From: Tomocerus qinae
Taxonomy: Eukaryota > Arthropoda > Collembola > Entomobryomorpha > Tomoceridae
DNA: 64,000 nt
Direction of reading: 5' to 3'
NCBI GenBank assembly: GCA_020055645.1
Contig: CM034548.1
Span: forward strand, 28,880,201-28,944,200
The notes beneath the pieces were generated by a model. The model did not search any database, was not told the DNA's origin, and saw nothing but the letters and a program-made list of their open reading frames with translations. Below are positions 22,701 to 34,313 of this stretch, piece by piece. Positions within the stretch are counted from its first letter, which is position 1. The number at the start of each line of letters is the position of its first letter. The translations under genes were made by a program, and so were the position numbers.

Positions 22701-24092
22701 TATGCTTCGATTCAAATCTGATACATATACCTATACAAATTGACAAAAATAGCACATTAGCACTTATCGGATATCTAAAATGTATGAGTAGCGTAAATGC
22801 ATTTCAAATGATTGACATAGAAACGTTACTTTTTTGAAAATAAACTAAAGAACTCCAAAGATGAAATTGTATCAGTATTATTGCATTCGGATGGCATTGT
22901 TTCATGAAACTGCATTATTCAAGCATTGAAAGTTCATTTTTATAGCAAGTCATAGGAAATGCTCAATGACAGCCACAATGCATCATAATCATGATGTACT
23001 AACACAGTCCTTGCCCATTCAGACATTCAGAGTCATTGCTACAAACAAGCAGGCAAGACAGAGAGTACGTACAACAAAACAGAACAGAGTGTATTATACG
23101 ATGGAGGTCGTAGGTCTGAGCCTGAGACGTGTCTAATAGTTATTGGCTATTGTACAGTTTAATTAGTAGGTACCTATCGTAACTGCGTAAAATGCAAGTG
23201 TTGCTTACACGTCAACATAAATAGCATACTTGAACTACTTTCACTTTAAATTTGTAAGGAAATGTTCATATAAAGCAAGTCATTGTAAATTAATTCTAAA
23301 TGTCACCAAAAATGAGGAAGATGAATCTCAAGAGTATTTAATAATGCTATGAAACTAATTTTGTCTGTTCAATTATGGATTTTATACCTTCAAGGCTATG
23401 CACAAGATATTTTACCTTTCGCATGTAAAAAGCAATATTTTAGGTCTTAAATATAATATCATTAGATATTTAATACACTACACATCTGTAGCATTGAAAT
23501 TTTTAAATTTCTAGTTTCAGAACTTAAAAAAACTTTCGCCCTACAACTAGACAACAGGTAAGCACTTTACTATTCTCTCAAATCCACATATAAATATCCT
23601 CATTCTCTGCCGTAGCGTAATTCTCGCAACGTCGCGACCTATTTATCTACTATTAATATTCAATCCTACACAAATTGGACCAACAACAAAAAGATTATGA
23701 TGAATAATATAATATTTCAATTAATAATATTAAATTATTAATATTAGGCATTACTTATAATTGATCGATACGGCAGTTATAGTAGGGCACATTCACATCT
23801 TTCAGTAGTTATACAATTATGTATACCTAGCCATTGATATTGAATGCACTATAATATGTAGCGAGATATCTCACTTCAAGTACAAAAATATGAGTATCAT
23901 GCATGAAGAGTAGAATGAAAGAAATGCAACGAAGTAATACCAGATAAACACATGTTTATACTCTACCTATATGATTTTACTTGCCGGTGCTTCAAATTAA
24001 AACAAAATAAATGCGAATTACATCAAGCAAAGGGACGATAAATAATAAATAAGTGCATGGGACCGTTGATTGGGGTGTGTATAAAATCCACA
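22701..24092. other. Intergenic, nothing recognised
   Basis: AT-rich sequence with no frame, repeat or signal I can support. Confidence 0.5.
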
Positions 24093-24623
24093 TCTCTATA
24101 TTATAACCACCATTTATATAGAGCAATAAATTTATTCGCTTATATGTATGTATCCATCTATCTATATATCGTGCGTGTGGTAGAGAAAGCCAAAATGCCC
24201 AAGTGTATATAATATACTAGCTGAATCCTAGCACACAAAGTGTGCTAGAAAATGTTGAAATCAGTAAATTTCTAGCGACTGCGCATTGGCCCGAACCGTT
24301 GATTGGACTCAGTACTGATAGTCTAAGTCTAGTCCTTGCTCATTAATTGCAAAATATTACCCTTACTCATTAATTACAAAATATTACGAACAAATATACA
24401 AACCTTAATACCAGAATGGTGAAAGAATTCCATGCGCATGTCCCACTTTGTTTAAAAGATTATGTTTATGTAGAGTAAAGATGTTATCTATATTACATAA
24501 AATAATGAACTACACTCTGGGTAGGCAATTATGTAATAATACCAATAATACTAAAAACTCTGTCAATTCTTTCTGAACGCCTATTTTTCATTTCAAATTT
24601 TAGTCGCACACGCTGGGAGCCTA
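24093..24623 (+). mobile_element. Helitron family A copy 2, interrupted by a family B Helitron
   Basis: The 5' part (24093-24216, starting TCTCTATATTATAA after A) and the 3' part (24482-24623, ending in CACACGCTGGGAGC) align with the first and last parts of the copy at 9775-10116. The family B element fills the gap between them. The 3' terminus directly abuts the TC start of another family A copy at 24624. Confidence 0.65.
24217..24481 (-). mobile_element. Non-autonomous Helitron, family B copy 1 (265 bp)
   Basis: Read on the minus strand it begins with TCTTTACTCTACATAAA after an A. It ends with a CTAGCACAC/GTGTGCTAG hairpin, then 11 bases and CTAG, followed by T. It inserted exactly between A and T, the Helitron target rule. 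It matches 30587-30857 on the plus strand over its whole length. Confidence 0.85.
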
Positions 24624-24762
24624 TCTCTATATTATAATTGTACACTTGATAAAGCAATAAATTTACCTACCTATTTACCTTATCTATCTATGTCTGGTAG
24701 GGAGAGCCGAAACGCAATAGTTTCATAATATGCACCATGCATCAATACGCATGATTATGCTG
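24624..24762 (+). mobile_element. Helitron family A copy 3, short or truncated
   Basis: It starts TCTCTATATTATAATTG immediately after copy 2 and carries the GATAAAGCAATAAATTTACC and GGTAGGGAGAGCC segments. It fades after GCTGGAAGCC near 24760. The right border is uncertain. Confidence 0.5.
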
Positions 24763-25617
24763 GAAGCCTACCTTATGAAATTAAGCCACTAATGCTACTA
24801 AACTACTACTATTGTAGAAAAGCAAAAAGTGACTGGTTTAAATAATTTAAGCAAAATGCTAACCAATCACTATTTAATAAACCTGATTATACTTATGTCG
24901 CATATATGCATGTCTCTATGTTCTAGCGTTGGACTTTACGGCTTTTTGTTGCATTGAGCACGCGCGTATGGATAACAATAAGCCCACCATGGGTTACCAG
25001 TATTTTGAAATTAACAAATAGACATCATTATGCTAGATGCCTATCTTTCGAAATCGAGTCTCCCATGCAGGGGCTACTATGTATAATATAAAAAATAATA
25101 TTAACATAAAGTCAAATTTTGTAATTTATAAATTCAAAATTAACGAACCTCTGACTTGGGTTACAAGAAATACTGATGGGTTCAGCGTTGTTGTAAGTCA
25201 GGTTTCATAGTTAATAAGATGACCTTACGATTATGAGCCTTCTCAATGTACCTACACGGCAAGAATTTATTCCAGGGTTCGAAACTTGAGGGATCAAATA
25301 ATCATAAATGACACCATTTATGACTAATTAGGGCATTGTGATATATGCCTGAGTCCTCAGGGACAACAGTACGGATTATTGTCCAAAGCTACACATCATA
25401 TTATATAGATGTACGATATAAACGGAGTCCTTATAAAATAATATTACTTCGAAATCAGATTTTGTAATTTATAATTTCAATGTGAATTAACTTAACACAT
25501 GTGTCACAAGAAATGTTGTCATTTTAATTGTGCGTTGAAAGTGTCTAATATTATGATGTCAGTTAATAATGCTTGAAACGAGCTTTCGAACGGTATACGA
25601 CTTGTTAATAATAGCTA

Positions 25618-26173
25618 CATGGGAAGTATTTCTTTTAGGGTTTGAAAGTCGAGGTCCATATCATCATAAGCGACACTTTTAAAAATGAATTGGGGTCATT
25701 TCATCATAAGTGACAAAGGCCATTTCATCATAAGCGACAATTTTGGTTTTATAGTATTTTCCTTATTTCTTCCGTACTGTGTGAAAAGTTTAGACTTTAA
25801 ATATTGCAGTATGTAAGTATTTTGGTTAGGTATTTTTGGTATAACCCATATTGATATAGGTTGTTGTTTGACTTAATTAGAGACGTAATTGTAATTAAAG
25901 GTCTATTTGCACATATGATGTACTACACTTTTAACATGTATATTAATCTAAAAGTCATTTTCGTAGTAATCCATTGTACCTAAAAAATTTAAAAAAAACA
26001 TCTCTAGCAACCACAATTTAATAGTTTGAACTATTTATGCACAGTTTAAAGATATTTTATAGGAATTATAAAAAATTGTCGCTTATGATGATATGGTTCG
26101 AAGTCGCTTATTATTGCCCTAAGTGTCGTTTATGATTACATGCAGTCCCAACCAAAATCAAATACTTCCCGTG
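25618..26173. mobile_element. 556-bp TA-flanked element with repeated subterminal motif
   Basis: Inverted ends CATGGGAAGTATTT and its complement (AAATACTTCCCGTG) are flanked by TA (25616-25617, 26174-26175). Close to both ends the motif TCATCATAAGCGACA is repeated: three times in direct sense on the left (about 25660-25742), and two or three degenerate inverted copies on the right (about 26077-26140). A decayed relative of one end lies at about 25252-25330. There is no coding capacity. Confidence 0.7.
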
Positions 26174-27037
26174 TATAACTACATTAGGAAGGCTTATACC
26201 AGTCAAAAGATAGTTTCAAGTGCTAAAAGATGTTTTCACCGCAAAATTGGTAGACTTTCTTCAAGTCCATAATACGACGTTCATTAAAAAAATGTAATTT
26301 ACCTTGTAATTTGTAAAAAAGGTACTCTAATATTATTTTATAAGTCCTCCGGGCGTCGGCTGACTAAATTGTCAGATTGTCATAGGACTATTCAGACTAC
26401 GCTAAGGCCTAAAAGAAAACCATGATTAATGAAACGGGTTCACGATTTTCTGTCTTTATACAGCGTTAACAGCTATCTGTTAACCAATAATTGTGTAAAT
26501 TTCCAATTTGCAATATTTAGGCCGAAGGTGTGAAATGTGGGTAAAAACCAACCTGTGGACAATGCCCACGCTACTGAAAACTGGATGGAGTTTGTTGGAA
26601 TTAGATATGGGATTCAGACTTCGAATGACGTCACCCCAAGTCATACTTAGGAGGTTTACATGATATTTATGTACTACTTACCTCGGGGGTGACCTCGGGT
26701 GACCTCACATCTCCATTAGCGATAGTAATAACAGCTAGTATTAGCTAAAATAGCTAACACACTTTACTATACTTTCTACTTTATCTGTACTTAACAATCA
26801 TGGACAAATCCTTCTGAACTAAGTCAAAAATTTTCCCTTACCACTAACGGTTGGTTAAGCTTGGTTTTTATTTTATGGTTACAATTTTTATGAATTTTTA
26901 CTCAGTACATAATTGGGGACAACACAAGTTTGGTCTATGAATATAATAATATAACCTATGGCTAAGCAGTAATTGAATGTTTAATGCCTTTCGTTCTTCC
27001 TATTCCATGTTTGCAAGAAGCATAGAATAGAAAGATT

Positions 27038-27064
27038 CCAGGAATGGCATCGGACCATTCCTGG
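27038..27064. repeat. Short perfect hairpin
   Basis: CCAGGAATGG and CCATTCCTGG flank a 7-base loop. Adding TT/AA outside gives a 12-bp stem. Its role is unknown. Confidence 0.6.
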
Positions 27065-27664
27065 AAGAAGAATGGTATTTTACTGCTCTTACAATAAAAC
27101 TACAAAACAGAATTAATTCAAGAACATAATGGAAGTTGGTGATAAAAGTACTACCAAAGTATTTCTAATAATATAAATAATATATACTTTAAGTTTTGTT
27201 TTAAATTCATATGTTGTTGAAATAAGTTGAAATGCATCGATAAAAGTTAGTAGATTTAAGGTTATAGAATCCGTTACACCTGTATAGCGTCTGATATCTG
27301 GAAATTTCATGCAAATCATTTTCTTAGCCAAACCATTGACGTAAATTACGAATGTGTTTTTATGAGTCATGTGAACTATTCACCAATAAAAGACACTTGA
27401 CTCTAAAAAATTGACGAGATGAAAATTGTTAGTTACCAATCAATAAAGAACTTTTTTTCACAGAAATTTCATTTTTATTATTTTATTTGTATGAAACTGC
27501 TTTTTAAGTTTTCCAACATAATATTTTGCTTGACTCCATATTGATATGACAGCAAAAATCCATTATGAGTTTCACACGAAGTAGATCGCATTTAATTGTT
27601 TGGCCATTAAACTTTTGTGGGTGTATTATTGTATGTCTGTACGGCACTTTTCAACTCTTGTAAG

Positions 27665-28414
27665 AATTTTATTTCCCCGATGTGGGCTTTCAATTCTACA
27701 AAACAGTATTTTGTTGTGTACTATTTACTGGTGTTATTATCGATTGCATGTATTTGATGGTCGGAAAGAAAACATTCCCTTTTTTCAACATGCCATTTCC
27801 TTTGCATCTAAAATTGAAGGTAAGTTTCAACCATTCATTTTCCTCCAATTTAAAACTAAAATACAGATACCAAAATCCAAATTTCAATTATATACCCAAC
27901 TCCTCCTAGGTTGAGTTGTAACTGTGAACCTTATTTAAATAGCATCCAAGCTTTATCCATGCTACATTGAAAAGCTCCTAATTCGGTTATAATTTGTGAT
28001 ATCTAGAATCCAAAATTGGAATGAAAATTAACAGCACAAAAATGGACAGACTACTCAGATTTCTGTTCGTGTTGGCAGTCCTCACTGCTGTTTCACTAAT
28101 CCACATAGTCTTGTTCGTAGCCCTTCAAGCTATCTAAATCTATGTGTGGCGACTTTCCCTTTCAAAGATTCATTCAAGAGAACATATCGAAAGAAATTCG
28201 CATTCGTTTCAGCTTCCAAACATTCGTGACAATATTTGTGATGTGGATTGTCAATCATGTAGCGGGTGCTATATTTATTATTTTGGATCTGTTTATGCTT
28301 TACTTGTTGGGGCAGATATACTGCATCAAAGTGATTTGTCCAAGGGATGATGATGACGCAAATGTTATCGAAGCAATGCGGTTTTACGAGGCAATGATTC
28401 TACTTAATCACTGA
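27665..28414 (+). pseudogene. Possible third four-TM paralogue, probably broken
   Basis: An open stretch ending at a good donor (27819/27820) encodes one hydrophobic segment. A second hydrophobic segment is read from about 28012 to a stop at 28135-28137. A third part, shifted into another frame (ATG at 28142, stop at 28412-28414), encodes at least one long hydrophobic segment followed by Cys-Pro-Arg-Asp-Asp and an acidic tail, like the end of copy 2 (Arg-Arg-Asp-Asp-Glu). The order of parts mirrors the two genes upstream. The stop and frame change between the second and third parts cannot be explained by an obvious intron, so I call it a likely pseudogene. It could be a divergent real gene with splice sites I missed. 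Confidence 0.4.
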
Positions 28415-28694
28415 TTCAACGAATGGCTTCAGCGGTATTTACTTCTGTACAAATACTTATGCCTCTTGGTGCCTTCTGCACTGTCAAACTAATAAATATA
28501 CTTCCCATGCCAGGATATCTAATATGGCCAACCTTACTGGTCCTCAACATCGTCAACGTCAAGTTCATGTTAGAAAATGTAGATGTGGTAGCGAATTAAC
28601 TCGTTTTCAACATTACCTCCGACTGAGGTAGTCGGATTTGTGACAGAGATGTGCCGAGAGTTCCAAACAATTTCAATTAAAATGGAGGACCTTG

Positions 28695-30014
28695 CCCTGG
28701 GGCCGAATCCTGCCCCCTATCGGACTAAGTCTTATAACTGTCTCAATATTTCAAGTCTATAGTCATAGACCGTTTCAAGTCTCCTTGTTAGACTCAATCC
28801 TCCACAGTTTTTGGGCTACGCTAACCACGGCCCGTCTCAGGTTCAAGCCTATTTGAAGCTACTTTCTAGCCATTCAAAAGACCAATTTTGGCGGACAATT
28901 TGACCTTAACCACATTGTTTTAATAATACACTAGCTACAGCACAGTCGCACAGAAGATTTAGCGTTAGATTATTATTGTTGGAAATTATATCGGACGAAG
29001 CAGAAACACCATTTTAAAGGGGCGAGGAATACGAGGTTGGGAAGATGGGTGAGGAGGAGGGTACTGAGATGGTGAGGAGATGGGCGAAGAGGTGCATACG
29101 GAGATGGTGAAGAGATGCGCGAAGAGGAGGGTACTGAGATAGATGGTGAGGAGATGAGCGAAGAGGAGGGCACTGATATGGTGAGGAGATGGGCGAAGAG
29201 GAGGGTACTAAAATGGTGAGGAGATGAGCGAGGAGGAGGGCACTGAGATGGTGAGGATATGGGTACTGGGATGGTAGATAGGGATAATTGAGATAAGAGA
29301 TGAGCTTATGTTTTGCGATACTAACCAAGGCTCACACGGGTATCCACCGTCTGTAAAATGAGTTAATACACCACATGCGTATCAATTGAAATCAGTGGTA
29401 TCGTTTTCTGTGGTGGCCTTAATGACAATTTGTGTTTCGTCTATGATGCCCAAAATACGGGGAAAATGTGCGACTATAAAATATCGGTCTTCTACCTCAT
29501 TTGCACTATTGACATGCGTTGGAAATTTTATGTCATTCTAAACGTGACCAGTGACCTTGATACATTTGTTTGTTGATGACAATGACCGTGATTCACTAGT
29601 AAAATCAGTGTTAGTATTGTTTTTCCATAAATTATTTTATAATATCATTTTTTCTTTTAATCCAATTCAAAAAGAGCAACCTAAAAGTGCACATTTAAAT
29701 TGAAACTTTCAACTTAGCCACCTCAGCTCAGCTCACCTTAGCCAGTTTCCTTAGCCAAGAGTTGACTAAGGAAACTGGTTTGAAACGAGCTAACAGTCAC
29801 AGATGTTCGTCAAATTAAGGATTTGGTTGGTGATAAAGACCTATTTAAGATTGAATTCTCAAGTTGGCTCAAGAAAAGCTGTCTTGAAAGTGGCTAGGCT
29901 AGGGCTAAGGTCATAGACAGTTTCAAACAGCATTGTGGATTCACTTGGACTAGAAATTGACTCACTGTTGGCTTGAAAATCTTGTCCGATAGGGGGCAGG
30001 ATTCGGCCCCAGGG
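28695..30014. mobile_element. 1320-bp terminal-inverted-repeat element
   Basis: A 31-bp end starting CCCTGGGGCCGAATCC (28695-28725) has a perfect inverted copy at 29984-30014. TTG flanks both sides (28692-28694, 30015-30017), which fits a 3-bp target duplication but could be chance. Further subterminal segments are also inverted, for example one around CATAGACCGTTTCAA on the left and CATAGACAGTTTCAAA on the right. It has no transposase frame and contains a minisatellite. The superfamily is unclear. Confidence 0.75.
29036..29280. repeat. About 36-bp minisatellite inside the TIR element
   Basis: Roughly seven degenerate copies of a purine-rich unit, GATGGTGAGGAGATGGGCG followed by AAGAGGAGGGTACTGA, occur here. 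The plus strand is almost free of C. Frames on the minus strand across it are repeat artefacts rich in Ser and Pro. Confidence 0.85.
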
Positions 30015-30416
30015 TTGTTCTGGCTTTTTTTCCTATTCAACAGAAGACGTATTTAACTTTCATGCAAACTGTCGACGATATAACACGATCACCTTTCTCA
30101 TGACAATTAATGTATAGTGTAAAGCATTTACATAGGTATTATGATTGTATATCAAGTGGATATTTTATTGTTCATTAAAACATCTTCTTGTAATGCATTA
30201 AAGAGATCTCATAATATTTGAACATTATTATTTAACCTCACATCCTGTATACGGTATATGTATATTTCGTCTTCTGATTGTCATCCTCGAACAAGGTGTT
30301 ACTTATATAGATAATATTTTTCCTACCAAATTCCCCGTCCGACGATTCCGTATTATGTATCCATGTCTGTATGTCAGACATCAAAAGTTTTTGGCAACCT
30401 GGTTGGTGTGAAGCTA

Positions 30417-30579
30417 TCTTTACTCTACATAAATGTAGAAGGGAATTCTGTCGGACGCTTAGGCATCAAAAAGGTCTACTAAATAGTCAACGGTCTATTG
30501 ATGAAATTCCTATGCACAGTCGCTAAAAAGTTACTTATTTCAACATTTTTCTAGCACACTGTGCTAGGTCTGCTGCTAG
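30417..30579 (+). mobile_element. Non-autonomous Helitron, family B copy 2 (163 bp)
   Basis: It starts TCTTTACTCTACATAAA after A. It ends with a CTAGCACA/TGTGCTAG hairpin, 8 bases and CTAG, followed by T. It is an internally deleted, diverged relative of the copies at 24217 and 30587. Confidence 0.75.
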
Positions 30580-30586
30580 TATAACA

Positions 30587-30857
30587 TCTTTACTCTACAT
30601 AAACATAATCTTTTAAACATAAAGTGGGACATCCGCATGGAATTTTTTTGAATGTATTAAGGTTTGTATATTTGTCTGTAATATTTTGTAATTAATGAGT
30701 AAGGGTAATATTTTGCAATTAATGAGCAAGGACTAGACTTAGACTATCAGTACTGAGTCCAATCAACGGTCTATGAATTTCGGGCCAATGCGCAGTCGCT
30801 AGAAATTTACTGATTTCAACATTTTCTAGCACACTTTGTGTGCTAGTATTCAGCTAG
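30587..30857 (+). mobile_element. Non-autonomous Helitron, family B copy 3 (271 bp)
   Basis: It starts TCTTTACTCTACATAAA after A and ends CAGCTAG followed by T. The CTAGCACAC/GTGTGCTAG hairpin lies 11 bases before the end. It lies only 7 bases after copy 2, in the same orientation, and is nearly identical to copy 1 in inverted orientation. Confidence 0.85.
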
Positions 30858-31657
30858 TAATATCAAAATATCACTGATGAAATTGTCAATCTATATCTCA
30901 AAATACTCCATAAAGATTTTACAATTACAAAACATGTACAATCCGTCATTATTATTGTGTCACTTCACATTATATTGCTTAACTAAACTTATTAAAACAA
31001 AGACTTACTCAGGGTTTTAGAAAGCGGCATTCTAAATTAAATATCAAGGCCTAATTTTACAAAAATGTCAATCAGACTCCTGCACATCGGGCCGGAGGTA
31101 TAATATTACATGCAGAAAGTGGAATCCAACGTTATGCAATTCCAGGGGCTTCCTGGTATTGACAAAAACGTCAACATTGATTACTACTACTAGTGATTGC
31201 GCTATTATCTGCTTTGAAGCTGCCGCAACAGTTAGCTGATCATTGTTGCAGAATATTTATTTTCTGCTCTTGTTCTTATAGTGATCTTCAACATTCGTTC
31301 GGATTCTTCTAGCTGTACATTTAAATTTTTGTTATGCATCAAAAGTTCTTGTCACACGTACACGTTCTAGCACCCCCTAAGTTTGTGTTCTGGGTAGTCC
31401 CTTAAAACTGAGTTTTTGTATCCTTTACTAGAAGGGTATAAAGTGTAATTCATATTTTTGTTTTGTCTCTATCTATAAGAATAATTGTGAAACGAATATG
31501 CCATAACTTGGTATTTGTTTACATTGATTCCAACCAAAAATAAGCATTTTATGATTATTTCAGATTTATAACTTACCAGAAGTTTGAGGATCCCAAAAGG
31601 TACTTCTTCTAATTCTTCAAAGTAAGTTTTCATTTCTAATGTTTCAATGATGGAGTT

Positions 31658-33109
31658 GGAATATAAGAGATCACGCAGGCTGGGAACCAACTATCACGGA
31701 CAAAGTTGACACTTTGAGCATCTACTCTACTTTAGGATATAAAAAAACTAATTTCAGGATTTTTTTTTAAAATCCCCCGTTTATGAGTTATGGAGGTTTT
31801 TCCATAAAAGTTTTACATGGGAGTAATTTCGAAACGACTGAACCGATTTTCACGAACCAAGTGTCAAAATGATCGCAAGGCTGTTCTCTACATGGGGTTT
31901 CCAAAACATTTTTGAAAAATTCAAAATTTTGAAAAACGTCAAAAAAGTTTCGAAATTTTGAAACAAGTCGACTGTTATACTAATTGGGTTTATGAAAATT
32001 ATACTTAGGAAGTTTATGAAGTATATAATGCCAATATAGTCAACAAATTAAATACAAAATCATTTGTTTCAACAAAATATGTATTGAGTCACTATGAATC
32101 TGCATACAATTAACGTAGGTAATATAATTTTATAGTTTTTCTCATTCGTCATCGTCTTTTCAATAGGTTGAGATAGAGACGTTAAAAGGTTGCTGGAGGA
32201 TCTACCAATAATACAAGATTTATATATTTAGTAAGTAAGAGTCAATCTCCTTCTAATAATCACTAGATTTCCCACACAACGCTTCTTTTGTACAGATAGT
32301 ATTTACGGAACCCTAAATTCATTTCAGTAGATAACTGAACGTCACAAGGTTCGATAGTAAAAACTCTTCAATAACCAATAACACCAATACCTCTTTGTCA
32401 ACGGGAAGTTCAAACAGTTGCATTAGAACCAGGGCCAACAGAGACTGTGACACTAGGTCACTGAGATACCAGTTTCAGAGTACCCAGTGTCATCAGCAAA
32501 TATAATGCGTCCCATTGTAGTCAGCGGTTTACAACTCCGGCCAATGCGTCCAGTAGTAATAGTAAGGGTACCACGACTAAATACTCCACGTGCTGTGCGA
32601 TTTAGTGACCTTTCTGGATTTAGAGACCGCTGCTTTCGCATTTCTCTAAAATTGTTAACGTCAAATTTCACAGTGACTCAATACATATTTTGTTGAAGCA
32701 AATGATTTTGTATTTAATTTGTTGACTATATTGGCATTATATATACTTTATAAACTTCCTAAGCATAATGTTCATAAACCCAATTAGGATAACAGTCGAC
32801 TTTTTTCAAAATTTCGAAACTTTTTTGACGTTTTTCAAAATTTTGAATTTTTCAAAAATGTTTTGGAAACCCCATGTAGAGAACAGCCTTGCGATCATTT
32901 TGACACTAGGTTCGTGAAAATCGGTTCAATCGTTTCGAAATTACTCCCATGTAAAGCTTTTATGGAAAAACCGCCATAACTCATAAACGGCGGATTTAAA
33001 AAAAAATTCCTGAAATTAGTTTTTTTATATCCTAAAGTAGAGTAGATGCTCAAAGTGTCAACTTCGTCCGTGATAGTTGGTTCCCAGCCTGCGTGGTCTC
33101 TTATATTCC
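31658..33109. mobile_element. 1.45-kb foldback element with about 440-bp arms
   Basis: The left arm (31658-32098) and right arm (32668-33109) are inverted copies with few differences. They start GGAATATAAGAGA and are separated by about 570 bp of unique sequence. Short frames lie in the arms and middle but no recognisable transposase. The arms contain a Phe-codon-like run, AAATTTTGAAAAACGTC. No clear target duplication flanks it. It is either a long-TIR DNA transposon derivative or a local inverted duplication. Confidence 0.8.
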
Positions 33110-33267
33110 TACTGGATGCATAATATTATTAAAATTATAGATAGGATTAGCTCAATTTTTTCATTTTTACTTCGTTGGAATTGTAACTGTAATGTGTTAG
33201 TAAGTACTGAAAACTGATTATAATATTATAATATTTATTGTATACCTAGCTCATCAATTAAAGTAAG

Positions 33268-34143
33268 ATGCCATCCAAGAAGAACGTTAAGCCGAAAGCC
33301 GCGAAGCAACTCGCAAGAATAAGGAAGACTCAAGAAACGACTGTAGTAGCCGAGCATCTCCAACCCAAACGGTTTTCTCCGGAGGGATTTGAATGGCATC
33401 GATCCTCTTTGTTGACTTCCGGAATGCTTACAGTCCATTCAAAGACGGTTGATTGGTATCTTAAATCCCAGCGTAAATACTTTGACGTAGTCAAGGAAGA
33501 GGTAATCAAAATCTTTCAAATGGCTTTAAAAAACTGTTTAATTAGAAGAGAAAGTAAATGTCATGATTACAATTTGTAATTATGCCTCAATACATGTTAT
33601 GCAGACAAAGAGGTATCGTAGATATATGACGGAGATACATAAATTATTAGTCCGCAAGACTCAAAGGGCAGGGTATCATTCAAAGAATACCCAAGCCATT
33701 ACTATTGAATGTTATTTATTTCCCACACTTCTAACAGGTCTGAATATATAACTAAACAAGGTTTGAGTTTTCAACAGAAACGCTAGCAAATATTTGTTGA
33801 CTAAAAAACGACTTCATTCTTAAGTTGCAGTTGTGACCTATCACCAACTACAATACTACTTGTTTTTAAATTATGTACCAGATTCTCAAATTCGATAATA
33901 ATATATACTTACCTATAACTCCCACAGGTATTAAAAATGCATAAAGAGGAAATTTCCACATCAAAGAAGTCCGAAATTTCTATCTACTACAATCACGACA
34001 TTAAGTCTCAAAATGTGGCAAAAGTCGATACAGACGAGGGGAATGTTTCTACACCTGGAAATATGGAGCAAGAAGTTCGTGCTTGTTCATCTACAGTAGC
34101 CGAGGTTGCTGCTGTGAAAAAGACCGTTGAATATGAAGATTAA
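33268..34143 (+). CDS. Small basic protein of unknown function (149 aa, two exons)
   Basis: Exon 33268-33501 and exon 33928-34143 (stop) join in phase 0 across a 426-bp intron with GAG|GTAATC and CCCACAG|GTA borders. The first third is rich in Lys and Arg (starts MPSKKNVKPKAAKQLARIRK), which suggests nuclear or nucleic-acid binding. The middle (SPEGFEWHRSSLLTSGML, then HSKTVDWYLKSQRKYFD) looks folded. The C-terminal half is polar and ends in acidic EYED. There is no signal peptide or membrane segment. I recognise no family. Poly(A) signals follow at 34154-34159 and 34308-34313. Evidence for a real gene: clean splice frame, ATG, biased composition, and signals at both ends. Confidence 0.6.
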
Positions 34144-34307
34144 GAAGTATTTTAATAAAAATCTTTCATTGGGAATCAAAACTATAATAATAACGAACTA
34201 TTTAAGTACTCCTTAATCGTATTTTCAGGATTCTGTATTGTTGTTATTATTTCCTGTTTGTGCTTAACTGAGAAGATGGTGTATTAATTATTAAGATTTG
34301 TTTTTGA

Positions 34308-34313
34308 AATAAA
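34308..34313 (+). terminator. Candidate poly(A) signal of the small basic gene
   Basis: AATAAA lies 165 bases after the stop. An earlier one (34154-34159) lies only 11 bases after the stop, so the later site is the more likely. Confidence 0.4.

Noticed and set aside
28973-29328. Ser/Pro-rich minus-strand proteins
   Set aside because: They are read through a minisatellite and are artefacts of the repeat.
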